Shown one piece after another: positions 44,620 through 54,754 of a stretch of 64,000 nt of DNA. Positions within the stretch are counted from its first letter, which is position 1; each line of letters begins with the position of its first letter. Under the pieces are notes generated by a model that had not been told where the DNA came from, did no database searches, and saw nothing but the letters and a program-made list of their open reading frames with translations. A program made the translations under genes and the position numbers. This DNA comes from Chryseobacterium piperi (GTDB lineage: Bacteria; Bacteroidota; Bacteroidia; Flavobacteriales; Weeksellaceae). The stretch is from NCBI RefSeq assembly GCF_002285635.2, contig NZ_CP023049.2:3782001-3846000 (forward strand). Reading direction: 5' to 3'.

Positions 44620-47600
44620 ATGAAGAAAATTTTTACTTCTTTCTTCTTTCTCTGTTTATTTGTTGTTACCAGTGCACAATGGAGTACGACATCATTCAGG
44701 GGAGAAAAAATCAGAGGAAGTTCTGAGATCAAGGACTATTACTCTTTAGACATTCCCTTATTAAAATCCCAACTGGCGAAGGCACAGGAAACAGGCAAGA
44801 ATGCAAAGCCTGTAACTATTTCATTGCCAACTTTGGATGGGAAAATTGAAAGGTTTGCCATTTACAGCTTTCCGGTTGTTGTAAAAGAACTGGCAGATCA
44901 GTACGAATTAGGCTCTTATGTAGGTGTCGGGATAGATGATCCGGGCAAATACTTGCGATTCAGTTTAGCCCCTGATGATTTTCAGTCAATGATTATCAAA
45001 AATGGGAAATCTGAATTTATAGAACCGGTAAATAGACAGAAAACAGTTTATGGTGTGCATCCTAAAACTGATAAAAGCAATGAGGGGTTTTTATGTTCTA
45101 TGGACGAAAACCTGCTATCTAAACAAGAGATAGATAAGCTTTATAAAAGCGGATCTGCATTTACCAACCAGACTACCAATTTTGCGAAGTCTTCTGATAA
45201 GAAGTACAGGACCATGAGATTGGCCATGTCTGTTACGGGTGAATACACCCAATACTTCGGAGGAACTATTGCGGGAGCATTGGCTGCTATTAATGCTACT
45301 TTAACAAGAGTGAATGGTGTTTTTGAGAAAGATTTCGCATTACATTTAAATTTACAGAATTTTCCTGGAATCATTTACACCAATCCGGCTACAGATCCAT
45401 ATTCACCTTCGGCGCAGATGAATAACTGGAATCTACAGTTACAACAAACACTTACTGCAAACGTAGGAAATTCCAATTACGATATTGGACATTTATTTGG
45501 TGCATCCGGCGGAGGAGGTAATGCTGGTTGTATAGGCTGTGTTTGTATTGACCCTGCTAATAATACAGCGACGCAAAAAGGTTCCGGATATACGTCTCCA
45601 GGAAATGGTATTCCTCAGGGAGATAGTTTCGATATCGATTTTGTTGCCCATGAAATGGGACATCAATTAGGAGGAAATCATACGTTTTCTCATGGTCTTG
45701 AGGGAACGGGAATGAATGTGGAACCGGGTTCAGGATCTACTATTATGGGATATGCTGGGATTACAGGCCCAAATACTGATGTTCAGGCGAATTCAGATCC
45801 TTATTTTCATATTGTTAGTATCAAGCAAGTACAGGCTAATCTAATCAGTAAAACCTGTGATGTAGAAACGACTGTTGCTAATAATCCTCCTGTAATTGCG
45901 GCTTTACCTACCTATAATATTCCTAAAGGAACAGCATTCGTATTAACGGCATCAGCAACCGATGCTGAAAATGATCCGATGACCTATACCTGGGAAGAAG
46001 TAGATAACGCGAGTGTTACCATTAACAAAAATAACTTAGGGACAACCACTACAGGTGCTACCTTTAGATCTGTATTGCCAACGACAAGTCCTATACGATA
46101 TTTTCCTAAATTATCTTCGGTATTAGCCGGAGTTCTTAATAATTCTAATAATGGCTGGGAATCTGTTTCTATGGTACCGAGAACTACAAAGTTTTCTATT
46201 ACAGTAAGAGATAATAGTCCTATTGCCAACCAACAGCAGACTCAGTTTGCTGAGCAGGTTATTGTGGTAGGTAATGATGGACCTTTCAAGGTAACTACTG
46301 CAACTGCATATAACAACGGACCTTCTACAGTTACCTGGGATGTGGCCAATACTACAGCAGCTCCTTATAATGTAGCTAATGTAAAAATTGACTATACAAC
46401 AGATAATGGAATTACCTGGAATGTTCTGACTCCTTCTACTGCTAACGACGGAACTGAGTCTTTAACCTTTGGAGCCTTAACATTAGGTTCTACAGTTAAA
46501 ATCAGGGTAAGTTCTATTGGTAACGTGTTTTATGCAATAGGGAATGCAACAGTAGGGAGCTTAGCAGCTTGTACGGGAGCAGCGCCTACGGGAGTTGTTG
46601 TTTCTGCTATTACGCAAACTCAAGCTACGGTTTCATGGGCAGCTTCAGCCGGAGCAACTTATGTTGTTCAGTATCGTCCGGTAGGAAGTACTACCTGGGT
46701 TACGGTAAATGCAGCTTCGAACTCTATTGTATTAACAGGTTTGACTGACGGAGTTCAGTATGAAGTACAGGTGGCAAATGTTTGTTCAGGTACTCAGGGT
46801 ACTTTCTCTGCTTCGGTCAACTTTACTACTCCGGGGCTGAACTATTGCCAGATGCAGTCAAGTAACTTCAATGATGAATATATTTCTAACGTTACTGTAG
46901 TACCGAATGGTGCTGCTACGATGAGTAATAACTCTGCTGGAAGTAATTATACGGATTATACGACAACACCGGCAGCTTTGGTAAATCTGGTCATAGGTTC
47001 TGCTAACAATACAATTTCTGTTTCAAAAGGATGGTCCGGGTCTTCTTATAGCGAGGCAGTGAATGTCTGGATTGACTTTAACAGAAATGGAGTTTTTGAA
47101 GCAACAGAGCAGGTAATGGCTTCTCCGGCGAGTACGACTACTCCTGTAACAGCTACTTTCCCTGTTCCTGCAACGGCTTACAACGGCCCTTCAACTACGA
47201 GGATGAGAGTGGCTTTAAGCTTTAGTTCACCATCTGTAATGTGTCAAAACTTTACTTATGGAGAAGTGGAAGACTATGCCGTAAAATTAATTCAACCAAT
47301 ACCTTGTACGACGAATGCTCCCCTAAACCTGAGTGTGAATAACATCACTGCAACATCAGCGTATGTAATGTGGGATCCTGCAGCTGGAGCAACTTATGTT
47401 TTGGAATACAGACAGATAGGATCTCCTACATGGATCAACGTTCCTTTAACAACAAATGCATACACGATTAACGGTTTAACTGAATCGACTCAATATGAGG
47501 TTCGGGTAGCGTATGTATGTTCAGGAACAACAGGAACCTTTACGGCTCCGCTTCCTTTTACAACTCCGTCAGTAAGCTATTGTACTGTTACAGGTAACAG

Positions 47601-50600
47601 TACCAATGGATATATTTCAAATGTTACGTTGAAGCCGACCAACTCATATATCATGAGTAACACTACCGGAGCGAATTCTTATACTAACTATTCTCCGGAT
47701 CCTGATAAATTGGTGACATTGGTTCGTGGATCTGCAAATAATAATATTTCGATCAGTAAATCATGGTTAACGCCATCAACATTCCCTCCTTCATTAGCAG
47801 TTGGAGCATGGATAGATTTTAACAGAAACGGAATATTTGAGGCAAGTGAAAGAGTAGTGAATACAACAGCAAACACGACAACACCTATTACAGCAACGTT
47901 TACTGTTCCGACTACATCCTATAACGGACCTCTTACGCTTAGAATGAGAGTGATTGTTTCTACATCTACAGTTAATGATCCATGTGTCAATATTACGAAT
48001 GGTGAAATTGAAGATTATGCTGTTAAGATTGTAGACATACAAGCATGTTCAAATGCAGCACCTGCGCCAATTACGGTAACCGGTATTACTGCATCCACAG
48101 CTGTTATTTCCTGGCTAAATTCTACCGGGGCAACATATGCATTAAGGTATAAAGCTACAGCATCAGGTACCTGGATTATGGTTAATCCTGTTCCTGCACC
48201 TGGGTATAGCTATACCATTGCTAACTTAAATGCCGCCACTCCATATGAAGTACAAGTTGCTACTATTTGTAGTGGTACTCAGGGACCATGGTCGGCATCA
48301 GTGAACTTTACAACACTGGCAATTAATTATTGTAATTCAGGTACAGCAACGGTAACGGATGGTTATATTAATAATGTAACGGTTACTCCTACCAACTCTA
48401 CCCTGATGATTAATAACTCAGGACCTACTACTTACACAGATTACTCTAATGATGTTACTAAACTAATTACATTTGTACGTGGATCCACCGGAAATAATAT
48501 TTCCATAGGAAGAACAATTTTATCCAGTACTTATGCTACTTCTGTTTGGATAGACTATAATGGGGATGGTATTTTTGATAATACAACCGAGAGGGTAATG
48601 AATCTTGGTTACTCCAGCACGACTCCTGTAACCGCGACTTTTACTGTTCCTGCTACAGCTTATACAGGAACGAATAAAGTGAAGATGCGTGTTGTTGTTT
48701 ATTATAATACAATTGATAATGCGTGTCAAAACTTCACAAGTAATGGAGAAGTTGAAGATTATGCAGTTAAATTCATAGATATCCAGCCATGTACAGCAGC
48801 ACCTCCAAGTAATATCACGGTAAGTAATATTACTGCGACTACAGCGAACGTTTCCTGGATTGCTTCGTCAGGTGCTACTTATGCATTGAGATGGAGACAA
48901 GGAGCTACAGGAGCGTGGACTACTATAGATCCCGTATTGCCACCTGGAAACAGTTATACGATTACGGGTCTTACAGAGTTGACAAACTATCAAGTACAGG
49001 TAGCCACAAGATGTGGAGGAGCTTTAGGAGCGTATTCTCCTTCGGTTCCGTTTACAACAACAGCTATTACCTATTGCAATATGATAGGAACCGGTACCAA
49101 TGATCACATTGCTAATGTAACGGTTACTTCTGTAAATCCTGGTATCTTGCCAATGAGTAATACTTCTGTACAAACCAATTACATTAGTTATACAACACCA
49201 GCTACACTTGTAAATCTTGAAGTTGGCTCTGCAGGAAATACTATTTCTGTAACGAAAGGATGGACAGGATCAACCAATAGCGATGCAATAAGTGCATGGA
49301 TTGATTTTAACAGAAACGGAGTCTTTGAACCGAGTGAACAAATCATGGCCGTATCTGCAAATACCACCAATACCGTGAATGCAACATTCAGTGTACCTTC
49401 AACGGCATACAGCGGACCATTGACTACTACCATGAGAGTGGTGTTAAAACGCACCAGTGCTCCTGTTATGTGCCAGGTTGCTGTGAATGGTGAGGTAGAA
49501 GATTACGCAGTGAAAATAAGACCTTGTGTTACTACTGCTCCAACCAATCTGGCATTTAGTACAATCACTCATACTACTGCAATTATTAACTGGTCCGGAG
49601 CTGCCAATAGCCTTACGTATATTTTACAGTATAGACCTTTGGGATCTACTGCATGGACCAGTGTCAATGTATCCACTCTTCTTGGAAATCCTCCTATTCA
49701 GTTAACAGGCCTAACTCCTGCTACGACGTATGAGGTACAAGTTGCTGCCAATTGCGGAACTACACCAGGTACATTTACGCCTATCAAAACGTTCTCTACA
49801 CGATGTGATCCTACACCTCCTATTGTGACTATCGCTAATGTAACTACGAATTCTGCATTAGTGACATGGGCACCAATTGCCCCTAGTTCTACATATGTAT
49901 TAAGATACAGAGTAGTAGGAACAACAATATGGACTGATATCAGCGTACCGGCAACACCAGGGAACTCTTATCAGTTGACAGGATTAAGTCCTTATACAAC
50001 CTATGAGGTTCAGGTAGCAAACAAATGTGTGGGCGAAACAACGATCAATCCATATTCAAATCCTAAAGTGTTTACTACGGAAAGAATCTGTGAGTTACCA
50101 CCTCCGGGATTAACTATTACTAACCTGACACCTACTACGGCAATCGTAGTATGGGGCCCATTCCCGGGAGCTACTTATATCTTAAGATACAGAAAAGTAG
50201 GTATTCCGAGCTGGACAACAGTTCCTGTGGCAACGAATACCCTTACTCTTACCGGATTAACGGAGCTAACGAAGTATGAGATGCAGGTTGTTAACGTTTG
50301 TAACGGTACTCCTGGTACCTATACGCCACCATACTTCTTTACTACTCCTACGGTAGTTTACTGTCAGATGTCGTCTGGAAGTTCAGTGAGTGAGTTTATT
50401 TCAAATGTTACGGTGAAACCTACTGGTAAACCACAAATGTCTAATGACTCAAATGCTCAGAACTATTCGGACTTTACAGGTGATCCTACGAAGTTTATAG
50501 AGTTGATTCAGGGATCTACCGGTAATGAAATTTCTATTACGAAATCATGGACCGGAACAACGAATAATGAAGGGATTGCAGTTTGGATAGACTTTGACCG

Positions 50601-51069
50601 AAGCGGAACTTTTGATCCTAGTGAAAGAATCCTGGTATTCTCACCTAGCACAACAACACCTGTTAAAGGAACCTTCAGTGTTCCGGCTGATGCATTCATC
50701 AGTATGACAGATTACAAATATGTTGTGATGAGAGTAGCCATGCAAAAAGATGCTATTCCGGTAAATTGTGTAAGCTTTGCAAGCGGTGAGGTTGAAGATT
50801 ATACCGTTAGAATTTCGAAACAAACAGTTCCTAATCCGGTTGACCAGACAGAGATATTAATTTATCCTAACCCGGTAAGCTCGATATTGTATGTGAAGAA
50901 TATTAGTAAAAAAGCTAATTACAAACTTTATAATGCAGCAGGTCAGCTAGTTTCAGGTGGAGTCATCTTAAATAATAAGATTGATGTAAGCCAATTGATC
51001 AATGGGGTGTACGTAATTGACATTGATGATGTTAAAGGTACTGCTCAAAAGAAATTCATCAAAGAATAA
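44620..51069 (+). CDS. Giant secreted zinc metalloprotease with 7 FnIII and 5 GEVED domains, T9SS cargo
   Basis: 2149-residue relative of the protease at 38808. Signal peptide (LFVVTSAQ), propeptide, reprolysin-like catalytic domain with HEMGHQLGGNH (first zinc His344) and Met-turn STIMGYAG, then a cadherin/PKD-like part. From about 650 modules alternate: FnIII (653), GEVED (740), FnIII (900), GEVED (986), FnIII (1144), GEVED (1236), FnIII (1394), GEVED (1484), then three FnIII in a row (1640, 1730, 1825), GEVED (1913), and a T9SS type A sorting domain from about 2072 (YPNPVSSILYVKN to FIKE). Each GEVED unit starts YCxx, carries WIDFNRNGxFE-type loops and ends GE(V/I)EDYAVK. The modules probably bind substrate or the cell surface. 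No frameshift seen. Confidence 0.93.
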   Translation: MKKIFTSFFFLCLFVVTSAQWSTTSFRGEKIRGSSEIKDYYSLDIPLLKSQLAKAQETGKNAKPVTISLPTLDGKIERFAIYSFPVVVKELADQYELGSYVGVGIDDPGKYLRFSLAPDDFQSMIIKNGKSEFIEPVNRQKTVYGVHPKTDKSNEGFLCSMDENLLSKQEIDKLYKSGSAFTNQTTNFAKSSDKKYRTMRLAMSVTGEYTQYFGGTIAGALAAINATLTRVNGVFEKDFALHLNLQNFPGIIYTNPATDPYSPSAQMNNWNLQLQQTLTANVGNSNYDIGHLFGASGGGGNAGCIGCVCIDPANNTATQKGSGYTSPGNGIPQGDSFDIDFVAHEMGHQLGGNHTFSHGLEGTGMNVEPGSGSTIMGYAGITGPNTDVQANSDPYFHIVSIKQVQANLISKTCDVETTVANNPPVIAALPTYNIPKGTAFVLTASATDAENDPMTYTWEEVDNASVTINKNNLGTTTTGATFRSVLPTTSPIRYFPKLSSVLAGVLNNSNNGWESVSMVPRTTKFSITVRDNSPIANQQQTQFAEQVIVVGNDGPFKVTTATAYNNGPSTVTWDVANTTAAPYNVANVKIDYTTDNGITWNVLTPSTANDGTESLTFGALTLGSTVKIRVSSIGNVFYAIGNATVGSLAACTGAAPTGVVVSAITQTQATVSWAASAGATYVVQYRPVGSTTWVTVNAASNSIVLTGLTDGVQYEVQVANVCSGTQGTFSASVNFTTPGLNYCQMQSSNFNDEYISNVTVVPNGAATMSNNSAGSNYTDYTTTPAALVNLVIGSANNTISVSKGWSGSSYSEAVNVWIDFNRNGVFEATEQVMASPASTTTPVTATFPVPATAYNGPSTTRMRVALSFSSPSVMCQNFTYGEVEDYAVKLIQPIPCTTNAPLNLSVNNITATSAYVMWDPAAGATYVLEYRQIGSPTWINVPLTTNAYTINGLTESTQYEVRVAYVCSGTTGTFTAPLPFTTPSVSYCTVTGNSTNGYISNVTLKPTNSYIMSNTTGANSYTNYSPDPDKLVTLVRGSANNNISISKSWLTPSTFPPSLAVGAWIDFNRNGIFEASERVVNTTANTTTPITATFTVPTTSYNGPLTLRMRVIVSTSTVNDPCVNITNGEIEDYAVKIVDIQACSNAAPAPITVTGITASTAVISWLNSTGATYALRYKATASGTWIMVNPVPAPGYSYTIANLNAATPYEVQVATICSGTQGPWSASVNFTTLAINYCNSGTATVTDGYINNVTVTPTNSTLMINNSGPTTYTDYSNDVTKLITFVRGSTGNNISIGRTILSSTYATSVWIDYNGDGIFDNTTERVMNLGYSSTTPVTATFTVPATAYTGTNKVKMRVVVYYNTIDNACQNFTSNGEVEDYAVKFIDIQPCTAAPPSNITVSNITATTANVSWIASSGATYALRWRQGATGAWTTIDPVLPPGNSYTITGLTELTNYQVQVATRCGGALGAYSPSVPFTTTAITYCNMIGTGTNDHIANVTVTSVNPGILPMSNTSVQTNYISYTTPATLVNLEVGSAGNTISVTKGWTGSTNSDAISAWIDFNRNGVFEPSEQIMAVSANTTNTVNATFSVPSTAYSGPLTTTMRVVLKRTSAPVMCQVAVNGEVEDYAVKIRPCVTTAPTNLAFSTITHTTAIINWSGAANSLTYILQYRPLGSTAWTSVNVSTLLGNPPIQLTGLTPATTYEVQVAANCGTTPGTFTPIKTFSTRCDPTPPIVTIANVTTNSALVTWAPIAPSSTYVLRYRVVGTTIWTDISVPATPGNSYQLTGLSPYTTYEVQVANKCVGETTINPYSNPKVFTTERICELPPPGLTITNLTPTTAIVVWGPFPGATYILRYRKVGIPSWTTVPVATNTLTLTGLTELTKYEMQVVNVCNGTPGTYTPPYFFTTPTVVYCQMSSGSSVSEFISNVTVKPTGKPQMSNDSNAQNYSDFTGDPTKFIELIQGSTGNEISITKSWTGTTNNEGIAVWIDFDRSGTFDPSERILVFSPSTTTPVKGTFSVPADAFISMTDYKYVVMRVAMQKDAIPVNCVSFASGEVEDYTVRISKQTVPNPVDQTEILIYPNPVSSILYVKNISKKANYKLYNAAGQLVSGGVILNNKIDVSQLINGVYVIDIDDVKGTAQKKFIKE
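46579..50820 (+). repeat. Tandem coding repeats: FnIII-GEVED module array
   Basis: Coding repeats inside the giant protease. Period of the FnIII+GEVED pair is about 720-750 bases (starts near 46579, 47320, 48050, 48800); the last GEVED (50358) is preceded by three FnIII units at 49540, 49810 and 50095. The copies have drifted, so this is an old expansion. Confidence 0.8.
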
Positions 51070-51088
51070 TAATTATTTATTTATATAG

Positions 51089-51120
51089 AATAAGCTCTCA
51101 GAAATGAGAGCTTATTTTTT
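51089..51120 (+). terminator. Terminator after the giant protease gene
   Basis: AATAAGCTCTCA, loop GAAA, TGAGAGCTTATT, then T run. Confidence 0.9.
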
Positions 51121-51127
51121 GTTAAAA

Positions 51128-51160
51128 AAAACTCATCAGAAAAGTAATTCTGATGAGTTT
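51128..51160 (-). terminator. Terminator of coaE operon (minus strand)
   Basis: AACTCATCAGAA and TTCTGATGAGTT pair around a short loop; on the minus strand followed by a T run, seven bases after the coaE stop. Confidence 0.8.
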
Positions 51161-51166
51161 TTATTT

Positions 51167-51796
51167 CTATTCGATTTCGAAGATAACTCTTTCGGTTTGT
51201 TCTTTTAAATCATCTAAATTGGTATCATTATAGATAATATAATCTGCAATTCTTATTTTATCTTTTTCGGGCATCTGCCGTTCCATAATTGCCTGTACTT
51301 CCCGGTAGGTTTTGTTATCCCTATCCATTACCCTTTTTATTCTTAAGTTGTCCTGAGCCGTTACCAGAAGAGATTTGTAGCATTGTAAATTAAGTTTTAA
51401 TTCAAACAATAATGCGGTCTCTTTAAAAACCAGATATTTAGTCTGCTGGCTTACCCACTCTTCGAAATCAATCCGGACTGCAGGATGGATAATGCCATTT
51501 AAGCTCTGTAATAATTCATTATTATTAAATACTTTATTGGCAACAAACTTCCGATCATACATGCCATTTTCGTCGTAGGCTTTTTCTCCTAAAAGTTCTT
51601 TAATTCTAACTTTTAAACTTTCATTGTCATTGACGATCGTTTTTGCCCTGTCATCTGAATAATAGACTGGAAATCCACATTCTTCTATGAAATGAGCAAC
51701 GGTCGTTTTCCCTGAACCTATTCCACCTGTCAGCCCAATGATCTTGGGTGCTGGTTCCGGTTCTGCTTTTTTTGTTTCTGAATTTAGTTCTTCCAT
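51167..51796 (-). CDS. coaE: Dephospho-CoA kinase
   Basis: Last step of coenzyme A synthesis, phosphorylating the 3'-hydroxyl of dephospho-CoA. P-loop GLTGGIGSGKTTVA, then FPVYYSDDRAKTIVN, HPAVRIDFEEW and KETALLFE. The 209-residue protein has an 18-residue Lys/Glu/Pro-rich N-terminal extension before the P-loop domain; the first ATG is kept, but a start nearer the P-loop is conceivable. Three bases separate it from the MBL-fold gene upstream, so they share a transcript. Confidence 0.94.
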   Translation of the reverse strand: MEELNSETKKAEPEPAPKIIGLTGGIGSGKTTVAHFIEECGFPVYYSDDRAKTIVNDNESLKVRIKELLGEKAYDENGMYDRKFVANKVFNNNELLQSLNGIIHPAVRIDFEEWVSQQTKYLVFKETALLFELKLNLQCYKSLLVTAQDNLRIKRVMDRDNKTYREVQAIMERQMPEKDKIRIADYIIYNDTNLDDLKEQTERVIFEIE

Positions 51797-51799
51797 AAT

Positions 51800-52666
51800 T
51801 TAATATCCGAAAACATCATTAAAACTATAGGTTTCATCAAGTCTTACTCCTTTCTCAGTCATTTTCAGACTTGCCAGTTCGTGGTGTGCGTCATGTTCAA
51901 AAAATAATAAATATTCATTATCTACACATTGCTTAAGGAATTTTCCTTTTTCTTCCATTGTTAAAAGAGGTCTTGTATCGTATCCCATAACATAGACCTG
52001 ATTAATGTGTCCGGTAGTAGGGATAAGATCTGCTGCGAAAACAATTGTTTTCTCCTGATATTGAATAACGGGAAGCATTTGTTTTTCGGTATGCCCGTCT
52101 ACGAAAATAACATCCATTTTCAAATCCGGAGCAAAACCATAATTTCCGGTAGTAGGAAGGGGTAAAAAATTCAATTGTCCACTTTCCTGAATCGGAATAA
52201 TGTTTTCTTTTAAAAAGCTTGCCTTTTCTCTTGGATTGGGTTCTGTTGCCCATTGCCAGTGATTTTCATTGGTCCAGAACTGGGCATTTTTAAAAGCAGG
52301 ACGATAGCCTGTTTTATCATCATTCCATTCAATAGCACCACCACAATGATCGAAATGAAGATGAGTCAGGAAAACATCAGTAATATCCTCCTTTACAAAA
52401 CCATATTTTTTTAAGTTTTTATCTAGATTATCATCTCCCCAAAGAGAATAGTGTCCGAAGAATTTTTCATCCTGTTTATTTCCAAGACCGCAATCTACCA
52501 GGATTAGTTTTTTGCCATCTTCAATAAGCAGGGATCGTGTTCCCAGATCGATTAAGTTTCTTTCGTCTGCAGGATTCGTTTTTTCCCACAGACTCTTTGG
52601 GACGACTCCGAACATTGCGCCGCCGTCCAGCTTAAATTTTCCACATTGTATTGGATATAACTTCAT
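51800..52666 (-). CDS. MBL-fold metallohydrolase
   Basis: Metallo-beta-lactamase-fold hydrolase of 288 residues with no signal peptide. Metal-binding motif LTHLHFDHCGG (HxHxDH), then VDGHTEKQMLPV, the bridging aspartate in VFAADLIPT and a late histidine pair in FFEHDAHHELA. The order fits the AHL-lactonase-like/glyoxalase II-like branch, but substrate cannot be told from the motifs. Its stop lies three bases before the coaE start; the PaiB-like gene begins 25 bases upstream of its ATG. Confidence 0.88.
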   Translation of the reverse strand: MKLYPIQCGKFKLDGGAMFGVVPKSLWEKTNPADERNLIDLGTRSLLIEDGKKLILVDCGLGNKQDEKFFGHYSLWGDDNLDKNLKKYGFVKEDITDVFLTHLHFDHCGGAIEWNDDKTGYRPAFKNAQFWTNENHWQWATEPNPREKASFLKENIIPIQESGQLNFLPLPTTGNYGFAPDLKMDVIFVDGHTEKQMLPVIQYQEKTIVFAADLIPTTGHINQVYVMGYDTRPLLTMEEKGKFLKQCVDNEYLLFFEHDAHHELASLKMTEKGVRLDETYSFNDVFGY

Positions 52667-52691
52667 ATAATATTATGTTTTATAAATGTAT

Positions 52692-53303
52692 TTATTTTTT
52701 TATCATTTTCATTTTTTCAGCAATCTTTTTTCCTTGATCATCCGAGTTTTCAAGATGAGAAATAATATTTTGAGAATCTGCTTCCTTTCTGTTTTGAGAA
52801 AGCTTCTGCTTGATGAATATTTCAGTTGGAATGACTTTCAAACCAAAGACACCCTTCATTTCTTTTTCGACAAATTCTTTACCCATATCTTTTATTAATA
52901 CAGGACATTGCTGGAAATTTTCGTACTTGGCGGTTAACTTTTCCAGGTGTTTGTAAAGTTCTTCATGGTTCATTAGTTCTACTTTTCCATGGATCTGTAC
53001 AGCTTCATAGTTCCATGTCGAAACATTGATATGATCATACCAGCTGCTGGAAATGTAGGTGTGAGCACCAAGAAAGTCACACACGACTTCATCTCCGTTT
53101 TTCAAGGTTTTAGCCTGGGGATTTGCTCTGGAAATATGAGTTTCCACGTACATATGTTCGGGATCATCTTCATTAAGCATCATCATGGAGTGCGTAGCTC
53201 TTATCTTGTCTACAGAGGAAATAAGTAAGGCGAAAGCATTCTCTTTAATGATTTCTCTCATTACCTCGTAATCCTCGCTCCTGTATATTTTAGGTATAAA
53301 CAT
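52692..53303 (-). CDS. FMN-binding, PaiB-like protein
   Basis: 203-residue protein of the PaiB/FMN-binding split-barrel family, named negative transcriptional regulator in Bacillus. Start MFIPKIYRSEDYEVMREII is typical; further marks are ATHSMMMLNEDD, FLGAHTYISSSWY (family motif H-x-Y-I-S-S-W/P) and VSTWNYEAVQIHGKVEL, then ENFQQCPVLIKDMGKEF. No helix-turn-helix is visible, so direct DNA binding is doubtful; flavin-linked detoxification is as likely. Probably first gene of a unit with the MBL hydrolase and coaE. Confidence 0.88.
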   Translation of the reverse strand: MFIPKIYRSEDYEVMREIIKENAFALLISSVDKIRATHSMMMLNEDDPEHMYVETHISRANPQAKTLKNGDEVVCDFLGAHTYISSSWYDHINVSTWNYEAVQIHGKVELMNHEELYKHLEKLTAKYENFQQCPVLIKDMGKEFVEKEMKGVFGLKVIPTEIFIKQKLSQNRKEADSQNIISHLENSDDQGKKIAEKMKMIKK

Positions 53304-53453
53304 AAATTCATTACTTATTTCAATCCCAAAAGTCTTAAAAATTCATACTTAAATGACGACTATTTGAGAAGTACATTCAGCTCTTGACAATCATTAATAT
53401 TCGTTTCTTAATTTATTTTTTCTTAATATTTAAAACGTATAAGCATCCTAAAT

Positions 53454-54476
53454 CTAAAAGAGTTCTCCCGGATTTCTTGGCACTGCAATATTCAAATGCT
53501 TATAAGCCTTGTCCGTAACCTCTCTTCCTCTGGGAGTACGAATGATAAACCCTTCCTGAATCAAAAAAGGTTCGTAGACTTCCTCCAGGGTTTCAGGGTT
53601 TTCGCCAATGGATGTAGCTAATGCAGATATGCCCACAGGTTTTCCTTTGAAGTTTTCAATCATGACACGCATGATTTTATTGTCCATTTCATCCAGCCCA
53701 AACTCATCTACATTTAAAGAGTTTAGAGCATACTTTGTAATATTAATTTCAATTTCGCCATTTCCTTTTATTTCAGCAAAATCCCGGACTCTTCGTAATA
53801 AAGCATTCGCAATCCTTGGTGTTCCACGACTTCTTCTTGCTATCTCGATAGCAGCATCTTCATAAATCTTAACTCCTAATACCCTTGAACTTCTGATAAT
53901 GATCATGGAAAGCAGTTCAATCGTGTAATATTCTAATCTGCTTTGGATTCCAAACCTTGCCAACATAGGTTTTGTAAGCATTCCACTTCTGGTTGTCGCT
54001 CCTACTAATGTAAACGGATTTAGACCAATTTGAACACTTCGTGCATTCGGGCCTGTTTCCAGCATAATGTCGATCTTATAATCTTCCATGGCAGAATACA
54101 AGTATTCCTCTACAACAGGGGAAAGACGGTGAATTTCATCAATAAAAAGAACATCATTTTCTTCCAGGTTGGTTAATAAACCTGCTAAACTTCCGGGTTT
54201 ATCTAAAACCGGACCTGATGTTATTTTGCAGTTTACATCTAATTCGTTGGCTATAATATTGGCTAAAGTCGTTTTTCCTAATCCCGGCGGGCCATGAAGA
54301 AGAACATGGTCAAGCGCCCCCCCACGTTTTTTGGCAGCGGTTACAAAAACCTCAAGGTTTTCCAGAGTTTTTCTTTGTCCTGCAAAATCTTTAAAACTCT
54401 GGGGACGAATTTGTTCTTCCTGCATGAGCTCTTCATGGGAATAATTTTCTTTATCTGGATGTAAAAAATCAGGCAT
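53454..54476 (-). CDS. ruvB: Holliday junction branch migration helicase RuvB
   Basis: AAA+ motor that, with RuvA, drives branch migration in recombination. 340 residues with the RuvB start region [20 protein letters not shown], Walker [12 protein letters not shown], Walker [11 protein letters not shown], sensor [18 protein letters not shown], arginine-rich [21 protein letters not shown] and the C-terminal winged-helix part [20 protein letters not shown]. Standard length. ruvA and ruvC are not adjacent, which is common in this phylum. Has its own -7 box. Confidence 0.96.
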   Translation of the reverse strand: MPDFLHPDKENYSHEELMQEEQIRPQSFKDFAGQRKTLENLEVFVTAAKKRGGALDHVLLHGPPGLGKTTLANIIANELDVNCKITSGPVLDKPGSLAGLLTNLEENDVLFIDEIHRLSPVVEEYLYSAMEDYKIDIMLETGPNARSVQIGLNPFTLVGATTRSGMLTKPMLARFGIQSRLEYYTIELLSMIIIRSSRVLGVKIYEDAAIEIARRSRGTPRIANALLRRVRDFAEIKGNGEIEINITKYALNSLNVDEFGLDEMDNKIMRVMIENFKGKPVGISALATSIGENPETLEEVYEPFLIQEGFIIRTPRGREVTDKAYKHLNIAVPRNPGELF

Positions 54477-54495
54477 TAATTCATTTCATTTACCT

Positions 54496-54503
54496 CAAAG
54501 ATA
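54496..54503 (-). promoter_or_regulatory. Candidate -7 box of ruvB
   Basis: Minus-strand TATCTTTG (plus strand CAAAGATA), 19 bases before the ATG at 54476. Confidence 0.5.
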
Positions 54504-54754
54504 GGAATTTTAGACTTACGTTGAGGGTTAGAATGAGGCAAAGATTGAGAATGAGACTAGGTAAGATTTAGTAAACTGAGATATTTTAACTATTTTTGGA
54601 AGGAGAAAATTATTAATAAAATATTTTCTGAAGATGATTGTTTGGAAATATAAAACTTGATCGGGAGTATATGGTTTAAATAAATCAGAAATTACCCGGA
54701 TCGGAACAATCAGTCTTATATCGAAAACTTAATCTAAATCTTAGCCTAAACCAT

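Noticed and set aside
46579..50820. CRISPR-like array in the repeat-rich giant gene
   Set aside because: Repeats are long, diverged and in frame, and translate into FnIII and GEVED domains; no spacers.
53304..53453. Spacer between the PaiB-like gene and ruvB
   Set aside because: Searched for small genes, hairpins and promoters; only AT-rich sequence without a convincing signal.
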